Below are positions 11,791 through 23,040 of a DNA stretch of 64,000 nucleotides, in pieces (within the stretch, counting starts at the first letter, position 1; every line of letters begins with the position of its first letter). The stretch lies in assembly GCF_902806685.2 (NCBI RefSeq), contig NC_048536.1, positions 2,480,001 through 2,544,000 of the forward strand, in the 5' to 3' direction. Source of the stretch: Maniola hyperantus. Its lineage: Eukaryota; Arthropoda; Insecta; Lepidoptera; Nymphalidae. Both the position numbers and the translations under genes were made by a program. Under the pieces are notes generated by a model. That model saw only the letters and a program-made list of their open reading frames with translations, did no database searches and was not told where the DNA came from.

Positions 11791-12687
11791 CACTTTCAGT
11801 TGCGAACTGCACCTTTGATACCGAACTGCGTAAAATGGCATCATTTTCCGCAACATAATTATGTTGCGAAATCATACAATAAATTAGCAACAACATTGCT
11901 CGGCGAGGAATCGAGGGCGTGTCGGCTGCTCGCCAAGTCTCCAACTCGACCGGTTTGCACTGGATTCACGAACCATATAAACAAATGTTACCTACTATAG
12001 CTGTATGTACGAACCGACATAATGCGCCAAGTTCTTTAACCCGCGTACGTCATTGCTATTTCTTTAAAAGGGCACGCTTTTGTTTTGTTTCTGTAACGGG
12101 TGACTTTGATTTATTTTTATTTAGTCATACCCCTATTTATTCGTACTTAAACGCTCTAGTCTCTACCATAACACTAGTTTTCAATATAAGGAATTCATTG
12201 TTCCTTACACGAGCTGAAAACTCATTGGCAAAGTTCGCTTTCCGTACCTACATCGAATGATAAAACATAGAAACATTCTTTACGCTCCGTACGAAATCTC
12301 TACCATGATTGGCAGCTTGTAACTCTTTAACTGTCACTTAACGGGCTAATCACGGCAGCGGTCATTGTCGCATGACAGTACAACAAGACACAGTACGACC
12401 CAATTGCGATTTGTGCTAATTCAATTGGTTGAAGGCTGAAATTACGTATTTAACAGACGTGAGTTTGAGTTTCATTAGAAACACGTTTTCAATGTTGTAT
12501 CATTCGCTGGTTCCAACCATAAAAGGATAAACTAATTTACTGGTTGACATGTCAACGTATCTACCGTTTGGGTCTAGATATTGGAGATCTTGCTTGTAAG
12601 TTCACTCATAAATAACGTAGACCGTCACTAAGAAAGGATCTATAGAAATTCAAATGATGAGTCAGTTAGTAAGGACGTACCTATTGT
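11791..12687. other. Intergenic DNA, no gene recognised
   Basis: Two overlapping short open frames exist (11800-12000 and 11919-12260). They show no domain, no convincing splice signals and no coding-like third-position pattern, so I do not call a gene. Confidence 0.4.
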
Positions 12688-12842
12688 ACGCGACAGTTCG
12701 AGATGGCAATCGGGGTATGAGGCTGGGGGACGCCCCGCACACCCGCACGTCTCCCGTGCTATTCTGCACCAGGCTAGCGCGAGGTAGGTGCGGGTGTGCG
12801 GGGCGTCCCCCAATTGCTATATCAACCTGTCGCGAACTACCT
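12688..12842. repeat. GC-rich palindromic MITE (CGCGACAGGT arms)
   Basis: Arms CGCGACAGTTCGAGATGGCA and TATCAACCTGTCGCG face each other. Inside, GGGGGACGCCCCGCACAC and its reverse GTGTGCGGGGCGTCCCCC pair again, so most of the 155 bp can fold back. Other copies are at 16108, 33016 and 48821. Confidence 0.75.
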
Positions 12843-12939
12843 ATACAAATAATTCCGCAATTTTTTTTCTTACTACCCAACATCCATAGAAACTTACCCG
12901 CTTTATACTAAATATCTTTTACTTAAGCCATCGGTTCTG

Positions 12940-13080
12940 AGTTGACAGGCCATGTCTGTCGCAGAACCGACGCGACGCGACGGCGCAGATGTGTTCTGGA
13001 GTGGCGATTGCATAACGGCCCTACAATATAGACCTATATCCAGCAATGGGCGTCTATCGGTTGATGACATAGACGGTTGA
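12940..13080 (+). repeat. Decayed LINE 3' ORF fragment
   Basis: Contains ACAGGCCATGTCTGTCGCAG, GTGTTCTGGAGTGGCGATTG and TATATCCAGCAATGGGCGTC, the diverged equivalents of the reverse transcriptase tail seen at 17055-17520 and 18525-18845. Confidence 0.45.
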
Positions 13081-13109
13081 TGAGTATTTCTAAGCTAATG
13101 CAAACTACG

Positions 13110-13240
13110 GTTATCTGTATCTACGTATGATAGAGGAAGTATTTGAAGTAGGATGACATCGATGAGAATGACGTACGAGTACTTGCCTACAAGAGCTCTA
13201 CTTAGTCTGTAGATAAACGGTAAGCCTATGTAGCCTGACG
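13110..13240. repeat. Interspersed repeat shared with 23217-23325
   Basis: TGTATCTACGTATGATAGAG and TGAAGTAGGATGAC plus the following 80 bases recur at 23217-23325, next to the lgd 3'UTR copies. Confidence 0.55.
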
Positions 13241-13286
13241 TCGTTGTTTGATTATATTTTTGACGACATGGTAATTATTTTTATTT

Positions 13287-13716
13287 TTAGAGCTCCGTAC
13301 CTCAAAAGAAAAAACGGAACCCTTATAGGATCACTTTGTTGTCTGTCTGTCGGTCTGTCAAGAAACCTACAGAGTACTAATTCCCGTTGACCTAGAATCA
13401 TGAAATTTGGCAGGTCGGTAGGTCTTATAGCAGACATTCGGGGAAAAGCTGAAAACTGTGAATTTAGGGTTAGATTTAAATTAAAAAATTAAACTGTGGT
13501 TATGAACTATTAATTAGTATTTTTAATTTTCGAAGTACGATAACTATATCAAGTGGGGTATCATATGAAAGGTCTTCAGCTGTACATTCTAAAACAGATT
13601 TTTATTTATTTTTATGCATCATAGTTTTTGAATTATCGTGCGAAATATCTAAAAAATACGACTGTATTACGGAACCCTCGTTGCGCGAGCCTGACTCGCA
13701 CTTGGCCGGTTTTTTC
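13287..13716 (+). repeat. AGGGTTCCGTA hairpin element (MINE-2-like)
   Basis: Nearly complete copy: terminal hairpin, (GTCT/GTCG)n, central GTGGGGTATCATATGAAAGG and distal ACGGAACCCTCGTTGCGCG then GGCCGG with T-run. Confidence 0.75.
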
Positions 13717-13892
13717 TGTTACTCTGTGTCACTCAATTATATAGACGTGCTGCCCAGCCAATAACAGTTTCGCAGCCATATTGGTGCGAAGTGTCACTAA
13801 TGAGAGGTTCTCATCGCAAAGTGTTGAGTCTTGACATACTTAATCACAAATAGTGGCACAAGTTGTCCTAATGAAATAAATACATTTTATCA

Positions 13893-14110
13893 CTAAGTAC
13901 CCATATTTTAAATGCGAAAGTGTGTTTGTTTGTTGGTTTGTCTTTCAATCACGTCGCAACGCAGCAACCGATTGACGTAATTTTTTGCATGGGTATACTC
14001 AAAGAACTGGAGAGTGACATAGGCTACTTTTTAGCCAGGAAAATCAAAGAGTTCCCACGGGATTTTTAAAAACCTAAATCCACGCGGACGAAGTCGCGGG
14101 CATCAGCTAC
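13893..14110 (+). repeat. GTTT-type Helitron-like element
   Basis: Starts ATATTTTAAATGCGAAAGTG and ends GCGGACGAAGTCGCGGGC then ATCAGCTA. Confidence 0.7.
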
Positions 14111-14769
14111 TTTCATATAAAAGCTGCGCCTTAAAACGAGTGATTATTTTTATTTATAGTATCTTGTGGGTATGTAGGAATGTAAAGAAAAACTGTATCT
14201 GACTCTGAATTGAAAGCTCTGTTTAAATTTTATTTTTACGAAGTCTGCCAACTCTGTTGTCCATAAATTCTATTTTCTAATGTGCTTTTTGTTATATACC
14301 TATTTCTATTTCCTACACACGACCACGCCTCGTTTAAATCAAGTATTCTTGGCAACATATTACAAAGTATTTACACCTATTTGAATCCCATGGACTTCGC
14401 TCGCCGCGCGGTGGCGCAACAATTCTGTTCATTTTGAGATTGTAGTATGTTGCTTGGACTTTGGCCTGTTGTAATACTACCGTACTATTCTTTTTACTTT
14501 ACTTATTAGCCAAGAGTCAAGCCTGTTGATTGATATAATAATGGGAGCTGGCGAACAAACGGTGGCATTGCACGAAATATAAAGATTTTACAGGAGAAGC
14601 AAAAAACTGTTGAAACTTTATTTTAATTATACTGTTTGGACTGTGGACTCAATTTTAGTATAGTTTTAGACCTTTTTGGTGGGAATTGAATTGAATTTCA
14701 ATTTAATTTCTTCTCAATCTTAATAATTTCTTCTTTTCAATTTAAAACTTCATCTTATTAGAATGTCAT

Positions 14770-14935
14770 GTGGCTAATTCCTTTGTACACAATATCTAAA
14801 CTAAACTAAAATGTCACGTCTAAATCTATTGCTATCCCTTTCATAATGTTGCTTGCGGAAAAGGAAAGCACTAGATTTAGACCTCTTAATTTAGTTTAGT
14901 TTAGAGATTGTGTACTAGAGAATCGGCCCCAAATT
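14770..14935. repeat. Fold-back MITE with TTAGTTTAGTTTAG arms
   Basis: Arms GTACACAATATCTAAACTAA and TTTAGTTTAGAGATTGTGTAC are inverted repeats, with inner arms TAAATCTATTGC/CACTAGATTTAG. The second copy is at 40405-40560. Confidence 0.75.
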
Positions 14936-15344
14936 GTCTTTATAAGAAGATAATAAGTGAACGGAATTTCATTGATCAGTGAACGGAAAACTTTGGAGTT
15001 GGACTCAATTTTAGCCCGCTTTCATCTTAGACTGCATCATCACTTACCACCAGGTGAGATTGCAGGACTAACTTGTATGGAAATTAAAAAAAGGTTTTAG
15101 TTCGGGGCGAACCACTAGTTATTTATTAGCAACTAAACGTGATCCCAATAATAGGTAGGTACCTATACTTAAAACTATTCTTACACTTCACCGACCTAAA
15201 TATCAAGTCTTTCATAACCAAACAGTGTTGTATACTTACTCAGTACTCACCCCCTGCCTACCCCCGAGCTATTGCATCCTATTATAGCGGCACGTGGCCG
15301 TCGACAGCGATATAAATGATGTTCCACTAGATGGGGCTCTCGTA

Positions 15345-15485
15345 GGGCTACACATCATCAGCCTGTTTACGTCCACTGTTGGACATAGGCCTTCCCTAAA
15401 GAGCGCCACCACACCCGGTCCTCAGCCTTCCTCATCCAGCCACTTTCCGCCAGCCTCTTTATATCGGCTACACAACTCAACCTTA
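15345..15485 (-). repeat. LINE reverse transcriptase 3' fragment
   Basis: Minus-strand remnant of the same LINE tail as 17055-17520 (GGCCTATGTCCAACAGTGGA), truncated and diverged. It adjoins a GC-rich block to about 15770 that I cannot classify. Confidence 0.55.
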
Positions 15486-15819
15486 TTACGACGGCGAAGA
15501 CGAGGTCCCCGATATCTAACGTCACCCGATCGTGGACTCACGCCACGGCCTTGGGGGAGTACGGACTAACCAGTAGTCCAACAAATCCACAAATCCCAAC
15601 GTCATCCTAAGCCGCGGTCCGAGGCTGACAGGAGGCGCCCTTAGGACCACCTTGCCCCCCCGACCTCTCAAATTATTCTTTCGAGCCCTAGGGCTCACCC
15701 CCAGGCGGAGCTTTGCACTCGCCAACCCCGCCGGTGACGCTGTAGCGGCCAGTAGGGCCTACGTAGCATAGTCAATCCGAAACAAGAAAAGATGGGACGC
15801 TTCATTACAGTACAGCCAC

Positions 15820-16063
15820 AGTACCCGTAGTACAAGATTTTACGTCTCACCAAACCAAACCAAATTCGAGAATCGACATACTTCCGCGTTACAGTAAAAT
15901 GGACCTAAACAGCCTTGAATTGAAGTCAAATATTCAATGCCACTGATTTTAATTTCGCAATGTTTCCGCTTGGAGCGCTGGCTGTAGAAGTGTAGACAAA
16001 CTTGAGCTTTAAAAAAAGGCATTTAAGATCCAGTACAGTACAGTACATGTACCCGTACAGTTC
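15820..16063. repeat. MITE with GTACCCGTAGTA ends, degraded copy
   Basis: Shares GTACCCGTAGTACAAGATTT and an internal block (CCTTGAATTGAAGTCAAA, TTTCCGCTTGGAGCGCTGG) with the intact inverted-repeat copy at 29255-29551. The right arm is scrambled by CAGTA repeats. Confidence 0.65.
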
Positions 16064-16107
16064 ACGACAATTAGGAAACTTGAACAAAACGTCGAAGCTT
16101 CACCTGT

Positions 16108-16217
16108 AGTACGCGACAGGTCGAGATTTGCCCCCGCGCTAACCCGGTGCGGGTGCAAATCTGCGTGCGTCCTCCCGCCTCATACCCTGATTGCCATCTC
16201 AACCTGTCGCGGACTAT
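16108..16217. repeat. GC-rich palindromic MITE (CGCGACAGGT arms)
   Basis: Left arm CGCGACAGGTCGAGATTTGC faces right arm CCATCTCAACCTGTCGCG. Confidence 0.7.
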
Positions 16218-16430
16218 AGTAGGTATAGGTACAAGCCACAGTTCACGATATTTACTAAGCTTGTGTTGTTAAACCTATGAAACGACTAGGTATCTTTGAT
16301 TTCACGTCACGTCACCCCTAGCCTAATATCTGACAGATGTCGATTCTGGATGAAAACCGAGTTTCCTCACTCTAGTTCACTCTGATACCCTCACTATAGA
16401 TACCTATTACCTAATACCACTTTATTTCGA

Positions 16431-16780
16431 CGACCTCCCTGGCGCAGTGGTAAGCGCTGTGGTCTTGTTAGTGGGAGGTCCCGGATTAGATTCCTGGCAG
16501 GGATTTGGAATTTTATAATTTCTAAATTTCTGGTCTGGTCTGGTGGGAGGCCTCGGCCGTGGCTAGTTACCACCCTACCGGCAAAGCCGTGCCGCCAAGC
16601 GATTTAGCGTTCCGGTACGATGCCGTGTAGAAACCAAAGGTGTATGCTGTATGGGTTTAATAAAAACTGCCATACTCCTTCCAGGTTAGCCCGCTCCCAC
16701 CTTAGACTGCATCGTCACTTACCATCAGGTGAGATTGCAGTCAAGGGCTAACTTGTATGTAAATAAAAAAAATAAAAAAA
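16431..16780 (+). repeat. tRNA-derived SINE, family B, with A-rich tail
   Basis: Head CCTGGCGCAGTGGTAAGCGC plus a B-box-like GGATTAGATTCC, a body with TTCCGGTACGATGCC and ACCATCAGGTGAGATTGCAG, and an A-rich tail. It resembles the Bm1 class of Bombyx SINEs; this is recalled, not searched. A second good copy is at 47090-47439 (minus). Confidence 0.7.
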
Positions 16781-16854
16781 GTGGACTACGATGGGCAGGA
16801 GTCCGTACACCGATGCTCGTTGGAACATATTATTGCTACGAAGCGCCGCTTCTA

Positions 16855-16960
16855 GTGAAACATTTATATCGCTGGGCGTCAAGAACACTCGTCCCGTGCC
16901 CGCTCCGGCGCCGTCACGTGACCTGATGACGTCAAACTGAAACCTGGAGGCATTGTTTCA
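16855..16960. promoter_or_regulatory. GC-rich island with perfect CRE palindrome
   Basis: GC-rich patch with CACGTG and TGACGTCA at 16927-16934. Fourth island of this kind in 10 kb. Function is not shown by sequence. Confidence 0.3.
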
Positions 16961-17054
16961 CTTTGCCAGATCTTTCCATACAATGTTGTATAAGCAAGTA
17001 GGTATATATAATATAGGTACATACTTCAATATCTTACCTTTACAGAATTTTTCA

Positions 17055-17520
17055 ATCAATCAATCAGTCAATCAATCAGCCTGTTTGCGTCCACTGCTGG
17101 ACATAGGCCTTCCCAAGAGCACGCCACCACACACGATCCTCCGCCTTCCTCATCCACCCGCTTCCCGCTATCTTCTTAAGGTCGTTAGTCCAGCGGGTTG
17201 GAGGTCGTCCCACTGCGCTTGCTGATACGCGGTCTCCACTCCAGAACACGTGTGCCCCATCGGCCATCGGTTCTGCGGCAGACGTGGCCTGCCCACTGCC
17301 ACTTCAGCTGGCTAATTCGTTGGGCTATGTCGGTCACTCTGGTTCTCTTACGGATTTCTTCGTTACGGATTTGTCCCTCAGAGAGATACCCAACATAGCC
17401 CGCTCCATAGCCCGCTGAGCGACTTTGAACTTGTGGACAAGGCCAACTGTCAGTGTCCACGTTTCAGCGCCATACGTCATCACTTTCGTCTTTAGGCTTT
17501 TTGCCTGATGGATATTCGGA
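17055..17520 (-). mobile_element. LINE C-terminal reverse transcriptase fragment (pseudogene)
   Basis: Read on the minus strand, adjoining open frames encode ISQLKWQWAGHVCRRTDGRW, then RVLEWRPRISKRSGT and RKAEDRVWWRALGKAYVQQW. This is the familiar C-terminal tail of a lepidopteran LINE ORF2, probably RTE-like. The frame is broken near 17185-17270 and no catalytic domain is present, so it is a 5'-truncated dead copy. The 3' end carries a (TGAT)n tail (TTGATTGATTGATTGA on the minus strand). Confidence 0.8.
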
Positions 17521-17654
17521 GCCTATTTGAAGAATTTACCTATTTATTTAATGCAGGGCAGCATAATGTTAACACTCTACCTACCACACTGCGCCAGTTG
17601 GGAAAGCATTTTCTACTGAGAATAAGCCCCAAGAAACTCTGCAGTTGATCTTTT

Positions 17655-17850
17655 TTAAAAACAACCGGCCAAGTGCGAGTCAGACTCGCTCACCGTGGAT
17701 TCCGTATTTTTTCGACATTTTGTACGGTAAATCAAAGACTATTACGCATGAAAATAAATAAAAATCTGTTTTAAATTATTGTACTCGTATATTATTAAGT
17801 AAATCTGGTCACGAGTGCCATGTTTTTTAACTTGAAAAACTTAGGTAGGA
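17655..17850 (-). repeat. MINE-2-like element, distal fragment
   Basis: CCGGCCAAGTGCGAGTCAGA followed by the ACATTTTGTACGGTAAATC block; the remainder is missing. Confidence 0.6.
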
Positions 17851-17851
17851 T

Positions 17852-18030
17852 GGCGCCGATTTTGTTTTCTTCCTCTAAACTAAATTTAGAGTAGGTATCC
17901 GCATCTTTTTCTTTTTAATAGTGCTAAAAAAGGACGGAACGTGAATTTTACATTTAAACACTGAATTTTAGTGTATGCTCAACAGGCTCGCGACTGGCAG
18001 CTGAAGTCACGAGGTTTCAGTGAACGTCAG
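17852..18030 (+). repeat. Interspersed repeat paired with 9893-10075
   Basis: Ends 36 bp before the second tRNA-Ile gene. Shares several blocks of 15 to 20 identical bases with 9893-10075. Confidence 0.6.
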
Positions 18031-18065
18031 GATAGGTTTCAGTATTTTCATCGCATCGCTCAACC

Positions 18066-18139
18066 GGCCTATTAGCTCAGTTGGTTAGAGCGTCGTGCTA
18101 ATAACGCGAAGGTCGCGGGTTCGATCCCCTCATGGGCCA
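18066..18139 (+). tRNA. tRNA-Ile-AAT: tRNA-Ile (AAT anticodon), second copy
   Basis: Identical to the gene at 1041-1114 except for one base in the acceptor arm (GGCCTAT pairs with ATGGGCC through a T-G wobble). A and B boxes and the CTAATAA anticodon loop are intact. A T5 run follows within 15 bases. Both copies are preceded by TCAACC. Confidence 0.94.
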
Positions 18140-18314
18140 CTGACTATTTTTGATTATTGAAACAATAATTAATTACCACACACTTCATGTTCGATTATTT
18201 TTTCATTTTTAGAACTAACCTGTTGATTGCATTTTGTAAACTGGGTAACTTATCGAGCTCACGTCAAGCTATTTTTCAAACTCTTTACCTTACCGTATTA
18301 TTACGATAAAATTT

Positions 18315-18511
18315 TATTATTACTATCCATGCGAAAGTACGTCTGTCTGTCTGCTAGCTTTTCACGGCTCAACCGTTCAACTGATTTTGACGAAATTTGG
18401 TACAGAGATAGCTTGCATCCTGGGGAAGGACATAGGCTACTTTTTAGCCCGGAAAATTTAAGAGTTTCCACAGGTTTTTGAAAGCGGACGAAGTCTCGGG
18501 CATCATCTAGT
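18315..18511 (+). repeat. GTCT-type Helitron-like element
   Basis: Body TCACGGCTCAACCGTTCAAC and terminal GCGGACGAAGTCTCGGGC then ATCTAGT. Slightly shortened before the hairpin. Confidence 0.7.
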
Positions 18512-18524
18512 GCTATCATAAAGT

Positions 18525-18845
18525 TGCTCAGCGTGCTACGGAGCGGGCTATGTTGGGTGTCTCGCTGAGGGACAAAATCCGCAATGAGGAAATCCGTAGG
18601 AGAACCAAAGTGAGCGACATAGCTCAACGAATTAGCAAGCCGAAGTAGCAATAGGCAGGCAGTCTGGCGGAGAACCGATGCAGATGGCCGCTGGGGCAGA
18701 CGTGTTCGGGACCTCCAATCCGCTGGACTGATGACCTTATAGAAAGCAGCGGGAAGTGAGTAAATGACAAAGGTGGAGGACCGACTGTGGTAGCGCGCTC
18801 TCGGGAAGGCCTATGTCCAGCAGTGGACGCAAACAGGCTGATCGA
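18525..18845 (+). mobile_element. LINE ORF2 3' fragment, plus strand (pseudogene)
   Basis: Plus-strand counterpart of 17055-17520 with CTACGGAGCGGGCTATGTTG and CCAGCAGTGGACGCAAACAG, interrupted by small deletions and stop codons. Confidence 0.65.
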
Positions 18846-19011
18846 TGGAGTGATATGTTACAGCTGTGGTATAGGTATATATACCTACTACCTACTATGT
18901 CTTACCTAGTTAGGTATACTGCCTCCGCTCAGAGGGAATTCCTCTTGAAAGAGAATTTATGTATTACCACTACGTATACCTACTGTTTAGTGGGGTCTAC
19001 ATTATAGAGAA

Positions 19012-19437
19012 AAACCGGGCAAGAGCGAGTCAGACTCGCGCACCAAAGGTTCCGTACTATACAGTCGTATTTTTTTCGACATTTTGCACGATAAATCAAA
19101 AACTATTTTGCATAAAAATAAATAAAAACCTGTTTAAGAATGTAAAGGACTAAAGGTAAAGCCCTTTCATACGATACCCCACTTGGTATAGTTATCTTAC
19201 TTTGAAAATTTAAAAAACTACCTTATTATTTTTTGTGATGTAACCATGGTTTTCGGATTTATTCCTTTACTTGTGCTAGAACCTAGAAGACCTACCTACC
19301 TACCTACCTATTTCATGATTCTAGGTCAACGGGAAGAGCCCTATAGCTTTTCTTGACAGACGGACAGATAGACAGACAACAAAGTGATCCTATAAGGGTT
19401 CCTTTTTCCTTTTGAGGTACGGAACCCTAAAAATCTA
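19012..19437 (-). repeat. MINE-2-like element
   Basis: Nearly full copy in minus orientation, from AGGGTTCCGTACCTCAAAAG (right end) to GGCCGG-type left end. Confidence 0.75.
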
Positions 19438-19746
19438 CATGCAAAATTTCAAGTTTCTAGACCTAACCTAACATAATTCAGTTAACCCTTATTATTAAGT
19501 AGGTTGTTTACAAGACTATCAAAACACAAAAGTACCGAAGGCCAACAAAACTTGATCATACCTAAAACACGTCCATATGCGTAGTTCATGCTAATTAATT
19601 TAGGAAAAACCTTGAAACGACTTGCTATTAGTTTTAATTTTATTTGTTTACAATTTGAAATAAAACTGTGTCAAAGTCAAGGCGAACGGGTCGGAACTTT
19701 AGATCGCTAAAAAAAAAGAATCTATTATTTATATAGTTGACATGAA

Positions 19747-20197
19747 AAACCCGCCAAGTGCGAGTCAGGCTCGCGCAACGAGGGTACCGTACTACAGTCG
19801 TGTTTTTTCGACATTTTGCACGATAATTCAAAAACTATGATGCATAAAAATAAATAAATATCTGTTTTAGAATGTGCAGGTGAACACCTTTCATATAATA
19901 CCCCACTTGATATAGTTACCTATCTCAATTAGAAAGTTGAAAATAGGTAGGTACTAATTATTAGTTCATGACCACAATTTAATTTTTTTTGTGATGTAAC
20001 CACAAATTCACGGTTTTCAGATTTTTCCCCGAATGTCAGCTATAAGACCTACCTACCTGCCAAATTTCATGATTCTAGGTCAATGGGAAGTACCCTTTAG
20101 GTTTCTAGACAGACCGACAGACAGACAGACAACAAACTACAAAGTGATCCTATAAGGGTTCCGTTTTTCCTTTTGAGGTACGGAACCCTAAAAAACA
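19747..20197 (-). repeat. MINE-2-like element
   Basis: Full copy in minus orientation with (GTCT)n and the terminal hairpin at the right end. Confidence 0.75.
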
Positions 20198-20304
20198 ACT
20201 TAGAACTTCACGATATTCCATGATGACTAGGTATACTTTGGTTTTCTTTAGGTAAACAAATCGAACAAACCTCAGAGAAAGCGTAAGCGACGAGTTTTGC
20301 CCGG

Positions 20305-20625
20305 TGCTTTAGACCAGGGGTGTTACGGATGTCTGAATTAGGTAATGTGAATGTTCCGCATTTGCGGATGCGAATATCCGTAACACCCCTGATGGGTACC
20401 ATTGTACACTTTTTGATTGGTCGGTTAGCGAACGAGGATACCAATTAGCAAACACGCGCGAGGTACGCGCCACTCTGACACCGCTCACTTTCTTTGCAGG
20501 TCGTTACTTGTTGCAAATATGTATCTGCATCCGCAAAAGCTCCGCATTTATTGATGCGAATGCGGATGTCTGAATTAATGCGAATGTTCCGCATTTGCGG
20601 ATGCGAATATTCGTTATATCACTAT
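20305..20625. repeat. GATGCGGATGCGAATRTCCG repeats with hairpin
   Basis: AGGGGTGTTACGGATGTCTG faces ATATCCGTAACACCCCTG, with CCGCATTTGCGGATGCG inside. A related block follows at 20520-20620. This is a fold-back repeat unit. Confidence 0.6.
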
Positions 20626-20629
20626 ACAC

Positions 20630-20735
20630 AATCTCGATGACAGGGTTAAATATAGTGGTATCCTTTTCTCAATGTTCCCTACAGAAAAGGATAGCATTAT
20701 TTTTAGTGTCAATTCAGTTAATAGATTGTATGCAA
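20630..20735. repeat. Fold-back element, TATCCTTTTC/GAAAAGGATA arms
   Basis: AGTGGTATCCTTTTCTC faces GAAAAGGATAGCATT about 20 bases later, with outer arms ACACAATCTC.../...AGATTGTATG. Confidence 0.5.
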
Positions 20736-20959
20736 AATAATTTGTCATGGGTATAAAGAAACAAATAAATATAATATCGATATCAACATACGTATATTCA
20801 AATTATATTTGGTGATTTCGATCATATTATAATAATAATTATCATAGAAATAAACAATTAAATTATTACTTATCTACTTACACTATTATAATTTCAACGA
20901 AAGCATTATTAGTGCATAAGTATAAAAATAAAATATATGTACAGTAGCCGGCAGGAAAT

Positions 20960-21085
20960 ATTGTACATCGACCTTTAGAATGAGATTTCAGCTTTGTAGA
21001 GCGTTGTCTCTGTCACTCATACCTATGACAGACAATATGCAAGACAACGCCCTACGAAACCGCTATCTCTTTACAGATTATCGCT
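20960..21085. repeat. GAGCGTTGTCTCTGTCACTC-type MITE, partial
   Basis: Shares TGTACATCGACCTTTAGAAT and the following block with the next copy at 21193. Confidence 0.6.
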
Positions 21086-21192
21086 TTTTTATTATTGCTT
21101 GTAATAAATCTAACCCCAGAATCCAGATCTACACATAGACAGATCTAAAAAAATTATAATGACAAACACAATACATAGGATAATAATATGTA

Positions 21193-21340
21193 ATGTACAT
21201 CGGCCTTTAGAATGACATTTCAACTTTGTAGAGCGTTGTCTCTGTCACTCATACCTATATGACGTTATTTCGGTCTCAACGACAGAGACAGTGCTCTACA
21301 AATCTGCTATCTCCTTCTAAAGGTCGATGTACATTACTTT
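21193..21340. repeat. GAGCGTTGTCTCTGTCACTC-type MITE, fold-back
   Basis: Left arm GTACATCGGCCTTTAGAA and right arm TTCTAAAGGTCGATGTAC are inverted, and inner arms GTAGAGCGTTGTCTCTGTC/GACAGAGACAGTGCTCTAC also pair, so the whole element folds back. Confidence 0.75.
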
Positions 21341-21852
21341 CGTCCGCATACTGTAAAATTAAATATTCATAACATTTTTGGAATCACAATTACTGTACAG
21401 AAAGGGACGGTAAAACGTTTAGTTATTTTAGTTAATCAGTTTTTGCCATTGTAGTTTATACATACCAAAATAAATTTCTAAGTTTATATTATATCACAAT
21501 ATACAACGCTTACATTTAATATCTTTTGTGAACATCGAGTAAACATACCCGCTTTAGGAATTGAGAACCTCCTTTGTTTGAAGACCTTTTAGGCGCCTTG
21601 CAGATGGAGCAACTATTGCAGCAACTCGAGTTGCGAATTCCGGTTTTCAGTTGCTGCAATTGATGACTAGTAAAGCCTGACCAGAAAAATAAAACACCTC
21701 GCGGAAAACCCATAGAACTAATTTTTACAAAACCATATAGGTACTTAGTGACCATAGACAATAGGTATACTAGTGGCGCCCCCGGAGCAAGTTTTTTATA
21801 TTTCTGTTTTTTATAATTGCTGCAAATAACAATTGTCGAATCGAATTTGTAT

Positions 21853-22363
21853 GGGGGCGTCCATAAATTACGTGAGGTGTTTTTTTGAATTTTCTGTTCC
21901 TCCCTCCCCCCCTGGTGAGATGTGAGATTTTATTCAATCCCCTCCCCCATCCCCCAATCTCACGTAAGATTATTCAAAATAAGAAGAATAAGAATAAGAA
22001 TAAGAATAATTTATTTTGAATTTAGAATTTAGAATTTAAATTTGGGTTTCTTACGTAAACGCGTTGGATTGTTATTGTAAAAAGAAAAAAAAATGCTTCG
22101 TGCTTTTATTTACGACTAGTTCAGACTAGTAATCAATATTGCTGAGAGTTATAAGTGTAATAAAAATTTAACAATAGAATATCTTAAGCATGTACAATCT
22201 GGATTAAATGGACCAAAATAGTTTTTTTTTTTTTTTTGTTTCAATCAGATAAAAAATTGCGTGATATTTGCCGAGACCCCCCTCTCTCCAACGTAAGATT
22301 AGATGAGGTTTGACTCGTCCCCCTCCCCCCCTTAAACATCTCACGTAATTTATGGACGCCCCC
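21853..22363. mobile_element. MITE with GGGGGCGTCCATAAATTACG ends and TAT target duplication
   Basis: The terminal inverted repeat GGGGGCGTCCATAAATTACG (left) is mirrored by CGTAATTTATGGACGCCCCC (right) and extends to about 28 bp. Both sides are flanked by TAT, which fits a 3-bp target-site duplication. The interior is 511 bp with homopolymers and no transposase. Its right part was copied to 24132-24462. Confidence 0.8.
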
Positions 22364-22774
22364 TATCGGCTGTGAATAATGCCATTGTTGACGCCTCGAC
22401 GGCGGCAACGTAATAAAATTAGAACAATTGCTGCCTCTTCGATATCCATCATCACACTGTACGTAGATTGAGCAACGCAGCTATCAAAGTTGCTCACAGA
22501 TTGCCATAAAATTGCGGCAACCGTAAACCGGTCTATTTGGTTGTAGCAACTGGCAACTTTTAAAGGAAACTTGAAAGACCTGCTAGGTGATTCGCTAACT
22601 CAGTGTCTAACACAGAATGATAGCCACCGAGGTTGGTTGGTTCTACATTGCTGCTTCACTGGGTGGTAATAAAATATTTTTTCGTAGAAAACCTTCAACG
22701 GATTAAAAAATGAGCTCTGTGGCTATCGTTCAGTGTTAGACACTGAGTTAGAGAATCACCCCACAGGGCGCGTT

Positions 22775-22905
22775 TGGAACGGTCGTAACTTTAGTTCTCG
22801 TACCTAATCAATTATCACCACTATGTCATCTTACAAATCCAACAAGCGACAGTCAAACAGTGTTAATACCTATTTGAATAAATTATTTTAGACTTTTGAC
22901 TTTTG
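22775..22905 (-). repeat. (AAAGTC)n-type interspersed repeat
   Basis: Minus-strand partial copy of the family at 422-595. Confidence 0.55.
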
Positions 22906-23040
22906 AAAAGTTGATAGTTTCTTCAACTACCTACTCCTTCTGCAAAGCGCCTTAGTATGTCTGCACCTTAAACATAAAAATACAAAGCCGCTTCGACCTC
23001 TGCCCATAGAGCGATTTGTCTATGGGCCACCAACAGCTCT

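Noticed and set aside
11919..12260. 113-residue open frame as a gene
   Set aside because: No domain, no splice context and a composition like the surrounding DNA.
18301..18651. 116-residue open frame on the minus strand
   Set aside because: It spans a GTCT-type Helitron-like element and a LINE piece, so it is a chance frame across repeats.
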